DNA of 64,000 bases from positions 6,634,001 to 6,698,000 of the forward strand of contig NZ_CP119520.1 in the NCBI RefSeq assembly GCF_029223865.1, written 5' to 3'. Shown here one piece after another: positions 53,245 through 63,557 of the stretch. Both the position numbers and the translations under genes were made by a program. This DNA is from Telluria mixta. GTDB taxonomy: Bacteria > Pseudomonadota > Gammaproteobacteria > Burkholderiales > Burkholderiaceae_D. The notes under the pieces are model-generated. The model did no database searches, was not told the DNA's origin, and worked only from the letters and a program-made list of their open reading frames with translations. Within the stretch, counting starts at the first letter, position 1. The number at the start of each line of letters is the position of its first letter.

Positions 53245-54363
53245 GTGCTGCGACTACGCCCCCTGCAAACCTATTCCCCGCTGATCGTGGCCGTGGCCGC
53301 GTCTTGCGTCATCGTCCCGCTGGCCGGCTGGCAGTGGCATGGCTGGCTGTTTGCCGCCCTCCTCCTGGCCGGCGGCGCGTTCGCCGCACTGCGCGCTTCC
53401 GCGCCGCAGGCAGACCCATCCGCCGACGCCGATCTCGCCGCCAGCGGCCGCGCGTTCTGCACCGATGTGGCCGGCGTGTGGACGTCGCACATCGACGCGT
53501 CGCGCGACCAGATGGAGACGGCCGTCGTCGCCCTCGTCGAACGCTTCTCCGGCATCGTCACCCGCCTCGGCCAGGCGCTGGACGCCTCGGGCACCGCGCG
53601 CAACGGCGACAACATCGTCGCCGCGTTCGCGGCCAGCGAAACCGAATTGCGCTCGCTGCTGGACATGCTGGCCGGCGCCGCCGCGAGCAAGCAGCAGATG
53701 CTGCAGAAGATCGAAGGCCTGCAGGAAGTCACGGCGACGCTGCAGACGATGGCGGCGGACGTCGCCAGCATCGCATGGCAGACCAACCTGCTGGCGCTGA
53801 ACGCGGCCATCGAGGCGGCGCGCGCGGGCGAGGCGGGACGCGGCTTCGCGGTCGTCGCGAACGAGGTGCGCATGCTGTCGAACCGCTCGGCCGACGCGGG
53901 CAAGCACATCGCCGAACAGGTCGGCCGCATCAGCGCCGCCATCGATACCACGTGCCGCGCGGCGGGCGAGTCGATGCGCGAGGAGACGCGCGCCGTGCAG
54001 GCGTCGGAACAGATGATCGGCAACGTCCTCGGCTCGCTGCGCGGCGTCACCGATGCCCTCGTGGCGTCCTCCGACCTGCTCCAGCGCGAGAGCGCCGGCA
54101 TCCAGGCCGAAGTGGGCGACGCGATCGTGCAGCTGCAGTTCCAGGACCGCGTCAGCCAGATCCTGTCGCACGTCCGCGAGAACATCGCCCGCCTGCCCTC
54201 CTGGCTGGACGAACAACCGCACAGCGACAAACTGGGCACCCTCGATGCCCGCAGCCTGCTGGCCGAACTCGAAAGCACCTACGCGATGGCCGAGGAACGC
54301 ACGCTCCACAAGAGCACCACGAAACCCGCGCCCCAGCAGGCCGAAGAAATCACATTTTTCTAG
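53245..54363 (+). CDS. MCP-like chemotaxis protein with a CheZ-like DxxxQ motif
   Basis: 372 residues from the GTG at 53245 (GGAG 8 bp upstream). Two closely spaced hydrophobic segments (about 11-45) have almost no periplasmic loop, and there is no HAMP domain. A short MCP signalling hairpin has the tip [30 protein letters not shown] (near 172-202). After it, [16 protein letters not shown] places Asp301 and Gln305 as the DxxxQ seen in the CheZ phosphatase (CheZ QDFQDLTGQ). It may combine receptor-like scaffold and CheY-P phosphatase functions; this is inference from the motif. First gene of the operon, 14 bp before cheY. ORF extension upstream of 53245 lacks a ribosome site. Confidence 0.82.
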   Translation: MLRLRPLQTYSPLIVAVAASCVIVPLAGWQWHGWLFAALLLAGGAFAALRASAPQADPSADADLAASGRAFCTDVAGVWTSHIDASRDQMETAVVALVERFSGIVTRLGQALDASGTARNGDNIVAAFAASETELRSLLDMLAGAAASKQQMLQKIEGLQEVTATLQTMAADVASIAWQTNLLALNAAIEAARAGEAGRGFAVVANEVRMLSNRSADAGKHIAEQVGRISAAIDTTCRAAGESMREETRAVQASEQMIGNVLGSLRGVTDALVASSDLLQRESAGIQAEVGDAIVQLQFQDRVSQILSHVRENIARLPSWLDEQPHSDKLGTLDARSLLAELESTYAMAEERTLHKSTTKPAPQQAEEITFF

Positions 54364-54377
54364 TCCAGGAGTTACAC

Positions 54378-54746
54378 ATGGCAAAAACCATCATGGTGGT
54401 CGACGACTCGATCTCGATCCGCCAGGTCGTCGGCATCGCACTGAAGCAGGCCGGCTATGACGTCATCGAAGGCGTCGACGGCAAGGATGCGCTGGCCAAG
54501 CTGACCGGCCAGAAGGTCAACCTGATCATCAGCGACGTCAACATGCCCAACATGGACGGCATCTCGTTCGTGCGCGAGCTGAAGACCCGTCCCGCCTACA
54601 AGTTCACCCCGGTCCTGATGCTGACCACCGAGTCGCAGGACGACAAGAAGGAACAGGGCAAGGCCGCCGGCGCGAAAGCGTGGATGGTCAAGCCGTTCAA
54701 GCCGGAAGCCCTGCTGGCCGCCGTCCAGAAGCTGACGTTCGGCTGA
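54378..54746 (+). CDS. cheY: CheY-like response regulator
   Basis: 122 residues, a stand-alone receiver: VVDDS at 8-11, phosphoacceptor Asp53 in IISDVNMPNMDG, Thr in MLTTES and Lys105 in AWMVKPFKPE. There is no output domain. In chemotaxis the phosphorylated form binds the flagellar switch; it could equally serve another output if this is not the flagellar pathway. The ATG at 54378 follows CCAGGAGTTACAC. Second gene of the operon. Confidence 0.93.
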   Translation: MAKTIMVVDDSISIRQVVGIALKQAGYDVIEGVDGKDALAKLTGQKVNLIISDVNMPNMDGISFVRELKTRPAYKFTPVLMLTTESQDDKKEQGKAAGAKAWMVKPFKPEALLAAVQKLTFG

Positions 54747-54790
54747 TCCACCGCGCCGGCGCACGCCGGCCATCCCGGAGCAATGATGCA

Positions 54791-55093
54791 ATGACGATTA
54801 TTGGCGAAACGAGCCAAGGGGCCGCCGCATGCCTGGCGGTCGAAGGCGAGATGACGATCTACCGCGCGGCCGAGCTGCATCCCGTGCTGCTGGACGCGGT
54901 GCGCGCGAATGATGCGCCCGCGCTCGACCTCTCGGAGGTGACGGAATTCGACTGCGCAGGCATGCAGCTGCTGCTCGTGGCGCGGCGTGAAGCACAGCGG
55001 CTCGGCAAGGCGCTCGTGCTGCAGGGCGCCAGCCCCGCCGTGCGCGACGCGTTCGCGCTGCTCGGCATGACGGCCGAAGGAGAACCGGTATGA
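54791..55093 (+). CDS. STAS domain protein, phospho-acceptor residue changed to Cys
   Basis: 100 residues, a single STAS (anti-sigma-factor antagonist-like) domain with PALDLSEVTEFDCAGMQLLL. Where SpoIIAA-type proteins have the phosphorylatable Ser/Thr (DSSG or DTAG), this one has Cys55, so regulation by phosphorylation is unlikely. STAS proteins of this type occur in chemosensory operons between cheY and cheA, with an unclear role, perhaps in array assembly. Its end overlaps the cheA start by 4 bp (ATGA). Confidence 0.87.
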   Translation: MTIIGETSQGAAACLAVEGEMTIYRAAELHPVLLDAVRANDAPALDLSEVTEFDCAGMQLLLVARREAQRLGKALVLQGASPAVRDAFALLGMTAEGEPV

Positions 55094-57219
55094 GCATCGA
55101 CATCGACCAGGTGACGGCCACCTTCATCGCCGAGAGCCGCGAACTGCTGGAGCAGATGGAGACCGCGCTGCTCGCCGTGACCCGCGACGGCCCCGACGCC
55201 GTCAATGCGATCTTCCGCGCGGCGCACACGATCAAGGGCTCGGCCGGCATGTTCGGTCTCGACCCCGTCGTGGAATTCACGCACGTGGCCGAGAGCGTCC
55301 TGGACAAGGTACGCGACGGCGCCATCCCCGTCGGCGACGAACTGGTGGCGCTGCTGCTCGCGTGCCGCGACCACATCGGCGCGCTCGTCGATGCGGTGGA
55401 AAACGGCACGCTGGACGACGCGGATCTCGCCGCGGCAGGCGCGCCGCTGGTCGCGCAACTGCAGGCCTACCTGGACGGCGGCGCCGCACCGGTGTCCGCC
55501 GGCGCCGCGCATGAACCCGAAGCGAGGGACGGCGCCGCCGGCCACTGGCACATCTCGCTGCGCTTCGGCCGCGACGTGCTGCGCAACGGCATGGACCCGC
55601 TGTCGTTCATCCGCTACCTGGGCCAGCTGGGCACCGTCACCGGCATCGCGACGATCGCCGACGCGCTGCCGGTCCCGGACGAATTCGATCCGGAGTCGTG
55701 CTACCTCGGCTTCGAGATCGGCTTCCACAGCACGGCCGACAAGGCCACGATCGACGGCGTGTTCGACTTCGTGCGCGACGACTGCGCGATCCGCATCCTG
55801 CCGCCCGAGAACCGCATCGCCGAATACCTCGCCTGGCTGGACGAGGCGCCGGCGCAGCGCGAACGCCTGGGCCAGATGCTCGTGCGCTGCGGCAGCGTCA
55901 CGGCGCATGAACTGGAACACGCGCTGGCGGCGCAGGCGGCCGGCGGCGCGCCGGCCCAGCCGATCGGCGCCATCCTCGTCGAACAGGGCGCCGTACGCGC
56001 GCCCGTCGTCGAGGCAGCCCTCGCGAAGCAGCGCCAGGCGCCGGAAGCGCCGCGCCAGCAGCAGGAAAACCGTTCCGTGCGCGTGGATGCGGACAAGCTG
56101 GACCGTCTGATCAACCTCGTGGGCGAATTGATCATCGCGGGCGCCGGCGCCAACCTCGTCGCGCGCCGCACGCAGATCCCCGAACTGCTGGAATGCACGT
56201 CGACCTTGTCCAGCCTCGTGGAAGAAGTGCGCGACAGCGCGCTGCAGCTGCGCATGGTCAAGATCGGCGCCACGTTCAACCGCTTCCAGCGCGTCGTCCA
56301 CGACGTGGCGCGCGAACTCGGCAAGGACATCCGCCTGGACGTCAGCGGCGAGGATGCGGAACTGGACAAGACCGTCGTCGAAAAGATCGGCGACCCGCTC
56401 ACGCACCTCGTGCGCAACGCGATGGACCACGGCATCGAGCCGGCCGACGTGCGCGCCGCGCGCGGCAAGCCGGCGCAAGGCACCGTCGCGCTGAACGCGT
56501 ACCACGACTCGGGCAGCATCGTGATCGAAGTGTCGGACGACGGCGGCGGCCTGAAACGGGACCGCATCCTCGCGAAGGCCGTCGAGCGCGGACTCGTCGA
56601 GCCGGGCCGCACGCTCACCGACAAGGAAATCTTCAACCTGATCTTCGAACCGGGCTTCTCGACGGCGGAACAGGTGACGAACCTGTCCGGCCGGGGCGTC
56701 GGCATGGACGTCGTCAAGCGCAACATCGTCGCCCTGCGCGGCAGCGTGGACATCGCCAGCACCGAAGGACAAGGCACCACGGTCGCGGTGCGCCTGCCCC
56801 TCACGCTGGCGATCATCAACGGGTTCCAGGTCGGCGTCGGCAAGTCCGTGTTCGTGATCCCGATGGACATGGTCGAGGAATGCATCGAGTTCGTCGAACA
56901 GCCCGACTGCGACTGGGTCGACCTGCGCGGCGAACCCCTGCCCTTCGTGCGCCTGCGCGAACGATTCGGCATTGACGGCGTGCCGGCACGGCGCCGCAGC
57001 ATCGTCGTCGTGCGCTACGGCGGCCGCAAGGCGGGCCTCGTCGTCGACAGCCTGCTGGGCGAGTTCCAGACCGTGATCAAGCCGCTGGGCAAGGTGTTCG
57101 CCGGCGCGCGCTTCCTGTCCGGGTCCTCGATCCTCGGCAACGGCGAGGTCGCACTGATCCTCGACATGGCGGCCCTGCTGGCCGGCGTCGAAAACGAAAG
57201 CCAGGCCGCGGCGGCCTGA
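55090..57219 (+). CDS. cheA: Chemotaxis histidine kinase CheA
   Basis: 709 residues. The HPt domain has His46 in [17 protein letters not shown] non-canonical P2-like region follows (about 150-310, with [25 protein letters not shown]). The dimerisation region ([19 protein letters not shown]), the HATPase domain with [12 protein letters not shown] (N box) and [32 protein letters not shown] and a C-terminal CheW-like domain complete it. It phosphorylates CheY and CheB in the receptor array. Translationally coupled to the STAS gene; followed 26 bp later by the first of three chemoreceptors. Confidence 0.96.
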   Translation: MSIDIDQVTATFIAESRELLEQMETALLAVTRDGPDAVNAIFRAAHTIKGSAGMFGLDPVVEFTHVAESVLDKVRDGAIPVGDELVALLLACRDHIGALVDAVENGTLDDADLAAAGAPLVAQLQAYLDGGAAPVSAGAAHEPEARDGAAGHWHISLRFGRDVLRNGMDPLSFIRYLGQLGTVTGIATIADALPVPDEFDPESCYLGFEIGFHSTADKATIDGVFDFVRDDCAIRILPPENRIAEYLAWLDEAPAQRERLGQMLVRCGSVTAHELEHALAAQAAGGAPAQPIGAILVEQGAVRAPVVEAALAKQRQAPEAPRQQQENRSVRVDADKLDRLINLVGELIIAGAGANLVARRTQIPELLECTSTLSSLVEEVRDSALQLRMVKIGATFNRFQRVVHDVARELGKDIRLDVSGEDAELDKTVVEKIGDPLTHLVRNAMDHGIEPADVRAARGKPAQGTVALNAYHDSGSIVIEVSDDGGGLKRDRILAKAVERGLVEPGRTLTDKEIFNLIFEPGFSTAEQVTNLSGRGVGMDVVKRNIVALRGSVDIASTEGQGTTVAVRLPLTLAIINGFQVGVGKSVFVIPMDMVEECIEFVEQPDCDWVDLRGEPLPFVRLRERFGIDGVPARRRSIVVVRYGGRKAGLVVDSLLGEFQTVIKPLGKVFAGARFLSGSSILGNGEVALILDMAALLAGVENESQAAAA

Positions 57220-57244
57220 CATTGAACTGAAGTGGAGAGCCAAC

Positions 57245-58885
57245 GTGCTTAAGAACCTGAAAATCGGCATCCGCCTGGGCCTCGGCTTCGGTGCGGTACT
57301 GCTGCTGTTACTGGCGATCGCCCTGCTGGCCACGAACCGCATGGCGGCCATGAACGACGCCACCGCCTACATCACGGCGGACGCGTACCCGAAGGTCGTC
57401 ATCGCCAAGGACCTGATCCGCGACGTCGTCGACGCCCCGCGCCAGATGCGCGGCATGCTGCTCACCGGCGACGAGGCGGAGAACGAGCGCTATCGCAAGG
57501 TGATCGAACAGCTGCGCGCGGACACGAACGGTCGCATCGCCGAGCTGACGAAACTCGTCGCCAGCGAGACCGGCAAGAAGATGCTCAAGCAGATCACCGA
57601 CAAGCATGCGGCCCTGGAACCGGCGTATGCCCAGTTCTATGGCCTGGTGCGCAGCGACCGCCAGCATGCGGCGGAATTCGTCAGCAAGACGTACGTCCCG
57701 CTGAACCGCGAACTGATCGCGGCCGTCGAGGAACTCGCCAAGCACCAGTCGGACAAGATGCAGGACAGGGCCGACGAGGCGCGCAGCACGTACGAGGAGA
57801 CGCGCCGGCTGGTGCTCGCGATGACGACGGGCGCCGCCCTGCTCGCGCTGTGCGTGGCCGCCTTCATCACGCTGTCCGTCACCCGTCCGCTGCGCGTCGC
57901 CGTCGATGCGGCCGACCGCCTGGCGGCCGGCGACCTCACGGTGCACATCGAGAGCCACTCGCGCGACGAGGCCGGCCAGTTGCTGGCCGCGATGAAGAAC
58001 ATGATCGCCAAGCTGACGCAGGTCGTCGGGGACGTGAACGGCGGCGCGCAGTCGCTGGCGTCCGCGTCGGAAGAAGTCAGCGCGACGGCGCAGGCGCTGT
58101 CGCAGGCGGCGTCCGAGCAGGCAGCCGGCGTCGAAGAGACGAGTGCCTCGCTGGAACAGATGACGGCATCGATCGCGCAGAACACGGAAAATGCCCGCGT
58201 CACCGACGGCATGGCCGCGCAGGCCGCGCGCGAAGCGGCCGAAGGCGGCGAAGCCGTGAAGGCCACGGTCGTCGCCATGAAGCAGATCGCGAAACAGATC
58301 GGCATCATCGACGACATCGCCTACCAGACCAACCTGCTGGCGCTGAATGCCGCCATCGAAGCGGCCCGCGCCGGCGAACACGGCAAGGGTTTTGCTGTCG
58401 TCGCCGCCGAGGTGCGCAAGCTGGCGGAACGCAGCCAGGTGGCGGCGCAGGAGATCGGCGAAGTGGCCACGAACAGCGTGGAGCTGGCGGAACGCGCCGG
58501 CAACCTGCTCGACCGCATGGTGCCAAACATCCGCAAGACGTCGGACCTCGTGCAGGAAATCACGGCGGCATCGGAAGAGCAATCGGCCGGCGTCGGTCAG
58601 ATCAACGCAGCGGTCGGCCAGATGAGCCAGACCACGCAACAGAACGCGTCGAGCTCCGAGGAGCTGGCGGCGACGGCCGAGGAAATGAGTTCCCAGGCCG
58701 AGCAGCTGCAACAGGCGATGGCGTTCTTCAAACTGGCGCACGTGCCCGGCCACGGCCCGGCCGCCGCGCCCCGGCGCCAGGGCCGGCCGGTCCTCGCGAC
58801 GAAACACGGCGCGAAGGTGACGGGGCATGGCGCACTTGCCTTCGCTGCCGAGCCGGCGGACGAAACGGACTTCACCCGGTTTTAA
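57245..58885 (+). CDS. Methyl-accepting chemotaxis protein 1 of the operon (no extra module)
   Basis: 546 residues. TM1 (about 10-30), a helical periplasmic domain (about 32-188), TM2 (about 190-210), HAMP (about 211-263) and then directly the signalling domain with [34 protein letters not shown] and the tip [33 protein letters not shown], given here in two pieces. The C-terminal pentapeptide-like DFTRF matches the CheR/CheB tether (xWxxF/xFxxF). The start is GTG at 57245. Unlike its two downstream paralogues it has no 91-residue module between HAMP and the signalling domain. Confidence 0.93.
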   Translation: MLKNLKIGIRLGLGFGAVLLLLLAIALLATNRMAAMNDATAYITADAYPKVVIAKDLIRDVVDAPRQMRGMLLTGDEAENERYRKVIEQLRADTNGRIAELTKLVASETGKKMLKQITDKHAALEPAYAQFYGLVRSDRQHAAEFVSKTYVPLNRELIAAVEELAKHQSDKMQDRADEARSTYEETRRLVLAMTTGAALLALCVAAFITLSVTRPLRVAVDAADRLAAGDLTVHIESHSRDEAGQLLAAMKNMIAKLTQVVGDVNGGAQSLASASEEVSATAQALSQAASEQAAGVEETSASLEQMTASIAQNTENARVTDGMAAQAAREAAEGGEAVKATVVAMKQIAKQIGIIDDIAYQTNLLALNAAIEAARAGEHGKGFAVVAAEVRKLAERSQVAAQEIGEVATNSVELAERAGNLLDRMVPNIRKTSDLVQEITAASEEQSAGVGQINAAVGQMSQTTQQNASSSEELAATAEEMSSQAEQLQQAMAFFKLAHVPGHGPAAAPRRQGRPVLATKHGAKVTGHGALAFAAEPADETDFTRF

Positions 58886-58897
58886 AGGAAAACCACA

Positions 58898-60826
58898 ATG
58901 TTCAAGAACATGAAAATCGGCACCCGCCTGATCGGGGGCTTCGTGCTGGTGGCCGCCATCAGCGCCGTCGTCGGCGCGATCGGCATCTCGAACGCCAGCC
59001 GCATCAACGACATGGCGGACCGCATGTACGAGAAGGAGCTGCAGGGCCTCTCGTACATCAAGGAAGCCAACATCGACCTGGTCTACCAGGCGCGCGCGAT
59101 CCGCAACTACCTGCTCGCGCAAACGCTGCCGTCGGTCGACGCCGCGCCCTACCTCGACACCCTGATGAAGGCGCGCGAGATGACGCGCGCGAACCTGGAC
59201 AAGGCACGGCCGCTGTTCTATACCGAGGCCGGCAAGCAGAAATTCGCCGAGATGGAGGCCCATTACAAGACCTATATCGAAGCGCAGGACGCGACCATCG
59301 CGATGGCGAAGAAGGAAGAAGCGGCCGGCCTGCAGCAGCACGACCGCAAGTCCGCCGAGTACGCGCTGAAGGAAGTGCGCCTCATCGTGGACAAGGTCGA
59401 CGACGCGATGACCGAGCTGTCGCGCATGAAGGAAGCGAATGCCCGCACGGCGTCGGAAGAGACCACGACCGTGTACAACAACAGCCGCACCCTGATGCTG
59501 TGCGCCATCGCCATCGGCATCCTGGTCGGCATCGCGCTCGGCTTCCTGATCAGCCGCAGCGTGACCCGTCCGCTGCACAAGGCCGTGCAGGCGGCCGACA
59601 GTCTCGCGGCGGGTGACCTCGCGATCGACATCGAAGCGACGTCCACGGACGAAACGGGCCAGCTGCTGCGCGCAATGAAGGACATGATCACGCGCCTGTC
59701 CCAGGTAATCGACGGACAGCAGCGCGTGGTGGAAGCCGCCAACCGCGGCAACTTCGACAGCCGTGTCGAACTGGCCGGCCTGCAGGGCTTCCAGAAAGAG
59801 ATGGGTCACGGCCTGAACCAGCTCGTCTCGACTACCCGCGCCTCGATCGAGGACGTGGTGCGTGTCATGGGCGCGATGTCGGAAGGCGACCTGACCAAAC
59901 GCATCGACAAGTCCTACGAGGGCGAGTTCGCGAAGCTGAAGGAATACGCGAACAACACGGTCGACAAGCTGGCGCAGGTGGTGGCCGAGGTCAACGGCGC
60001 GGCCGATTCCCTCGCCAGCGCGTCCGAACAGGTGAGCGCGACCGCGCAATCGCTGTCGCAGGCGTCGAGCGAACAGGCGGCCGGCGTCGAGGAGACCAGC
60101 GCCTCGATCGAACAGATGACGGCATCGATCTCGCAGAACACCGAGAACGCGAAAGTCACCGACGGCATGGCGACCAAGGCGGCGCAGGAAGCCACCGAAG
60201 GCGGCGCCGCCGTGAAGGAAACGGTGGCCGCGATGAACCAGATCGCCAAGAAGATCGGCATCATCGACGACATCGCCTACCAGACCAACCTGCTGGCGCT
60301 GAACGCGGCCATCGAAGCGGCCCGCGCGGGCGAACACGGCAAGGGCTTCGCCGTCGTCGCGGCCGAGGTGCGCAAGCTGGCCGAACGCAGCCAGGTTGCG
60401 GCGCAGGAGATCGGCGAAGTGGCGACCAACAGCGTGGAGCTGGCCGAACGCGCCGGTACCCTGCTCGACCAGATGGTGCCGAACATCCGCAAGACGTCCG
60501 ACCTCGTGCAGGAAATCACGGCGGCGTCGGAAGAACAGTCGGCCGGTGTCGGCCAGATCAACGCGGCGGTGGGCCAGCTGTCCCAGACGACGCAGCAGAA
60601 CGCGTCCAGTTCGGAAGAACTGGCGGCGACGGCCGAGGAGATGAGTTCCCAGGCCGAGCAGCTGCAGCAGACGATGGCGTTCTTCCGCCTGGACGCCGCG
60701 CAGGGCGCGCGCAAGGCCGTGACCGACCAGCCGGCCCGCACGCGGCGCGGCAGCGCGAAGGCGCTCGCGGGACAAGTGCTCGCGGCCGCCGCCGCGCCGG
60801 ACGAGGCCAGCTTCACGCGCTTCTGA
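58898..60826 (+). CDS. Methyl-accepting chemotaxis protein 2 (one 91-residue module)
   Basis: 642 residues. TM1 (about 10-30), a periplasmic four-helix domain (about 32-188), TM2 (about 190-213) and a HAMP domain. One HAMP-like module follows, starting at 59702 with [20 protein letters not shown] and ending in [10 protein letters not shown]. The signalling domain and a C-terminal SFTRF tether come next. The [21 protein letters not shown] second half of the module is a HAMP-related repeat (here [18 protein letters not shown]). The signalling half is nearly identical in sequence to the next receptor, suggesting recent duplication or gene conversion. Confidence 0.93.
   Translation: MFKNMKIGTRLIGGFVLVAAISAVVGAIGISNASRINDMADRMYEKELQGLSYIKEANIDLVYQARAIRNYLLAQTLPSVDAAPYLDTLMKAREMTRANLDKARPLFYTEAGKQKFAEMEAHYKTYIEAQDATIAMAKKEEAAGLQQHDRKSAEYALKEVRLIVDKVDDAMTELSRMKEANARTASEETTTVYNNSRTLMLCAIAIGILVGIALGFLISRSVTRPLHKAVQAADSLAAGDLAIDIEATSTDETGQLLRAMKDMITRLSQVIDGQQRVVEAANRGNFDSRVELAGLQGFQKEMGHGLNQLVSTTRASIEDVVRVMGAMSEGDLTKRIDKSYEGEFAKLKEYANNTVDKLAQVVAEVNGAADSLASASEQVSATAQSLSQASSEQAAGVEETSASIEQMTASISQNTENAKVTDGMATKAAQEATEGGAAVKETVAAMNQIAKKIGIIDDIAYQTNLLALNAAIEAARAGEHGKGFAVVAAEVRKLAERSQVAAQEIGEVATNSVELAERAGTLLDQMVPNIRKTSDLVQEITAASEEQSAGVGQINAAVGQLSQTTQQNASSSEELAATAEEMSSQAEQLQQTMAFFRLDAAQGARKAVTDQPARTRRGSAKALAGQVLAAAAAPDEASFTRF
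59702..59974 (+). repeat. 273-bp HAMP-like module, copy in receptor 2
   Basis: Encodes 91 residues, from [19 protein letters not shown] to [10 protein letters not shown]. It is the same length and sequence type as the two copies in receptor 3 and is absent from receptor 1. Confidence 0.85.
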
Positions 60827-60859
60827 AGCGCGTGCTCTATTTAACATTGAGGAAATATC

Positions 60860-63022
60860 ATGACAGTCGCAAAGAAGATGGTGTTGCTCGTGCTGGCGGC
60901 GCTCATCGGCATCGCCGGCCTTACCGCAATGGCGCGTGTCCAGATCGGCCGCGTGTACGACGCGGCGAGCTACGGCACGGTCAATTCCGTACCCAGCTTC
61001 ATCGCTCTCGACGAGGCGTTCGAGCAGCTGGCGCTGCTGCGGACCCGCATCTGGCAGCACATCGCCGTGACCGACTCCGCCAGGATGGCCGCGATCGACG
61101 TCCAGATCGCCGAGCATCGCCGCAAGATCGACGAGGCCCTGAAGAAATACGAAGGGCTCGTGTCCGACGACAAGGACAAGGCCCTGCTCGCAGCCGACCG
61201 CGCCAGCCTCGCCGATTACCAGCGCCTGGCGGACGACGTGCTGAAGATCTCGCGCAACAACCGGAGCGAAGAGGCGCGCGACATGCTGTTGTCTAACGCC
61301 GCTGTCGTGGACAAGAACTGGACGTCGTTCAACGAACATCGCAAGTACAACGAGGAAATGGCCAGGAACGGCGGCGCGACGGCCGTGGCCATCCAGAACT
61401 CGGCCGAGACGCTGTCGCTCGCCTTCTCGCTCGCGACGCTGGCGGCCGTGGGTCTGCTCGGCTTCTATATCACCCGCAGCCTGCTGCGCCAGCTCGGCGG
61501 CGAACCGGCCTACGCGGAAGCCATCATGGCGCGCATCGCCGGCGGCGACCTGGACGTGGAGATCCGGACCCGGTCGGGCGACGACGCCAGCATGCTGGCC
61601 GCCGTCAAGGGCATGGTCGCGAAGCTCAAGCAGGTCATCGAAGGCCAGCGCGCCGCGGTGGAAGCCGCGAACCGCGGGAATTTCGATGCGCGCGTGGATC
61701 TTACGGGCCTGCAGGGCTTCCAGAAGGAGATGGGCGAAGGACTGAACCAGCTGATGACGACTACCGGCGCCAGCATCGCCGACGTGGTGCGCGTGATGGG
61801 CGCGGTGTCGCGCGGCGACCTGTCGAACCAGATCGACAAGCCTTACCAGGGCGCGTTCGGCGAACTGAAGGAATATACGAACAACACCGTGCACAAGCTG
61901 ACGCAGGTGATCGAGGGACAGCGTCGCGTCGTGCAGACAGCCAACCGCGGCAACTTCGACGAGCGTGTGGAACTCACGGGCCTGCAGGGCTTCCAGAAGG
62001 AGATGGGCGAAGGCCTGAACCAGCTCGTGACGACCACCCGCGATGCCATCGAAGACGTGGTGCGCGTGATGGGCGCGATGTCGGAAGGCGACCTGACCAA
62101 GCGCATTGACAAGTCCTACGAGGGCGAGTTCGCCAAGCTGAAGCAATACGCCAACAACACCGTAGACAAGCTGGCGCAGGTGGTGGCCGAGGTCAACGCG
62201 GCCGCCGATTCCCTCGCCAGCGCCTCCGAACAGGTGAGCGCGACCGCGCAATCGCTGTCGCAGGCGTCGGGCGAACAGGCGGCCGGCGTCGAAGAAACCA
62301 GCGCGTCGATCGAGCAGATGACGGCGTCGATCGCACAGAATACCGAGAACGCGAAAGTCACCGACGGCATGGCGACCAAGGCCGCGCAGGAAGCGACCGA
62401 AGGCGGCGCGGCCGTGAAGGAAACCGTGGTGGCCATGAACCAGATCGCCAGGAAGATCGGCATCATCGACGACATCGCCTACCAGACCAACCTGCTGGCG
62501 CTGAACGCGGCCATCGAGGCGGCCCGCGCGGGCGAGCACGGCAAGGGCTTCGCCGTCGTCGCGGCCGAGGTGCGCAAGCTGGCCGAACGGAGCCAGGTTG
62601 CGGCGCAGGAGATCGGCGAAGTGGCGACCAACAGCGTGGAATTGGCGGAACGTGCCGGCACCCTGCTCGACCAGATGGTGCCGAACATCCGCAAGACGTC
62701 CGACCTTGTGCAGGAGATCACGGCGGCGTCGGAAGAACAGTCGGCCGGTGTCGGCCAGATCAACGCGGCGGTGGGCCAGCTGTCCCAGACGACGCAGCAG
62801 AACGCGTCCAGTTCGGAAGAGCTGGCGGCGACGGCCGAGGAAATGAGTTCCCAGGCCGAACAGCTGCAGCAGACGATGGCCTTCTTCCGCCTGGCGGCCG
62901 GCGCCGCGGGCCAGCCCGCCCGCACGCGCCCGGCGCCCCGCGCGAAGCGCTCCACGCTGCGCCTGGCCGGTGCCGCGCCATCGATGGCCGCGCCCGACGA
63001 AGCCAGCTTCACCAATTTCTGA
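60860..63022 (+). CDS. Methyl-accepting chemotaxis protein 3 (two tandem 91-residue modules)
   Basis: 720 residues. TM1 (about 7-25), a periplasmic helical domain with [24 protein letters not shown]2 (about 190-212) and HAMP ([19 protein letters not shown]). Two consecutive copies of the 91-residue module follow (61631-61903 and 61904-62176), then a signalling domain almost the same as in receptor 2 and a SFTNF tail. The two modules share [21 protein letters not shown] and the HAMP-like half but have diverged at many sites. The expanded coiled-coil stack moves the signalling tip further from the membrane. Confidence 0.93.
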   Translation: MTVAKKMVLLVLAALIGIAGLTAMARVQIGRVYDAASYGTVNSVPSFIALDEAFEQLALLRTRIWQHIAVTDSARMAAIDVQIAEHRRKIDEALKKYEGLVSDDKDKALLAADRASLADYQRLADDVLKISRNNRSEEARDMLLSNAAVVDKNWTSFNEHRKYNEEMARNGGATAVAIQNSAETLSLAFSLATLAAVGLLGFYITRSLLRQLGGEPAYAEAIMARIAGGDLDVEIRTRSGDDASMLAAVKGMVAKLKQVIEGQRAAVEAANRGNFDARVDLTGLQGFQKEMGEGLNQLMTTTGASIADVVRVMGAVSRGDLSNQIDKPYQGAFGELKEYTNNTVHKLTQVIEGQRRVVQTANRGNFDERVELTGLQGFQKEMGEGLNQLVTTTRDAIEDVVRVMGAMSEGDLTKRIDKSYEGEFAKLKQYANNTVDKLAQVVAEVNAAADSLASASEQVSATAQSLSQASGEQAAGVEETSASIEQMTASIAQNTENAKVTDGMATKAAQEATEGGAAVKETVVAMNQIARKIGIIDDIAYQTNLLALNAAIEAARAGEHGKGFAVVAAEVRKLAERSQVAAQEIGEVATNSVELAERAGTLLDQMVPNIRKTSDLVQEITAASEEQSAGVGQINAAVGQLSQTTQQNASSSEELAATAEEMSSQAEQLQQTMAFFRLAAGAAGQPARTRPAPRAKRSTLRLAGAAPSMAAPDEASFTNF
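61631..61903 (+). repeat. 273-bp HAMP-like module, first copy in receptor 3
   Basis: 91 residues starting [19 protein letters not shown]. The second half ([22 protein letters not shown]) is the most diverged of the three copies, so this is probably an older or relaxed unit. Confidence 0.85.
61904..62176 (+). repeat. 273-bp HAMP-like module, second copy in receptor 3
   Basis: 91 residues starting [19 protein letters not shown]. It is closer to the receptor 2 copy than to its neighbour in the second half ([18 protein letters not shown] in both). Confidence 0.85.
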
Positions 63023-63036
63023 CCGGTGGTGATCGA

Positions 63037-63552
63037 ATGAACCAGACGAATAAAGCATCGAACGCGGCGACCGACAGCCAGTCCGCCCAATACCTCACCT
63101 TCATGCTGGGCGGCGAAGCCTTCGGCATCGGCATCATGGCCGTCAAGGAGATCATCGAGTTCTCCGGCATCACCGACGTGCCGATGATGCCGGACTCGAT
63201 CCGCGGCGTGATCAACCTGCGCGGCGCCGTCGTGCCCGTGATGGACCTCGCGGCCCGCTTCGGCCGGCCGCAATCCGTGCCCGGCAAGCGCACGTGCATC
63301 GTCATCGTCGAGCTGGAACACGACGGCGAGCGCCAGTTGACGGGCGTCGTCGTCGATGCCGTCAGCGCCGTGCTGGACATCCCGGCATCCGAGATCGAGC
63401 CGGCGCCGTCGTTCGGCACGCGCATCCGCGGCGACTTCATCGCCGGCATGGGCAAGTTGAACGGCAAATTCGTCATCCTGCTGAACGTGCAGCAGGTGCT
63501 GGCGCTGGACGGCCTGGCCGACCTGCCGGCCGCCGACGCCCTCGCCGCCTGA
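63037..63552 (+). CDS. cheW: CheW-type coupling protein
   Basis: 171 residues, a single CheW domain: YLTFMLGGEAFGIGIMAVKEII, ITDVPMMPDSIRGVINLRGAVVPVMDLAARF, and the C-terminal GTRIRGDFIAGMGKLNGKFVILLNVQQVL. It couples receptors to CheA in the array. Starts 14 bp after receptor 3 and is followed 5 bp later by cheR. Confidence 0.95.
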   Translation: MNQTNKASNAATDSQSAQYLTFMLGGEAFGIGIMAVKEIIEFSGITDVPMMPDSIRGVINLRGAVVPVMDLAARFGRPQSVPGKRTCIVIVELEHDGERQLTGVVVDAVSAVLDIPASEIEPAPSFGTRIRGDFIAGMGKLNGKFVILLNVQQVLALDGLADLPAADALAA

Positions 63553-63557
63553 GCGCC

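Noticed and set aside
57308..63058. A 1916-residue open frame on the minus strand across three chemoreceptors
   Set aside because: It is antisense to well-supported receptor genes, is rich in Arg/His/Gly/Leu and repeats where the receptors repeat. It is a by-product of GC-rich third positions.
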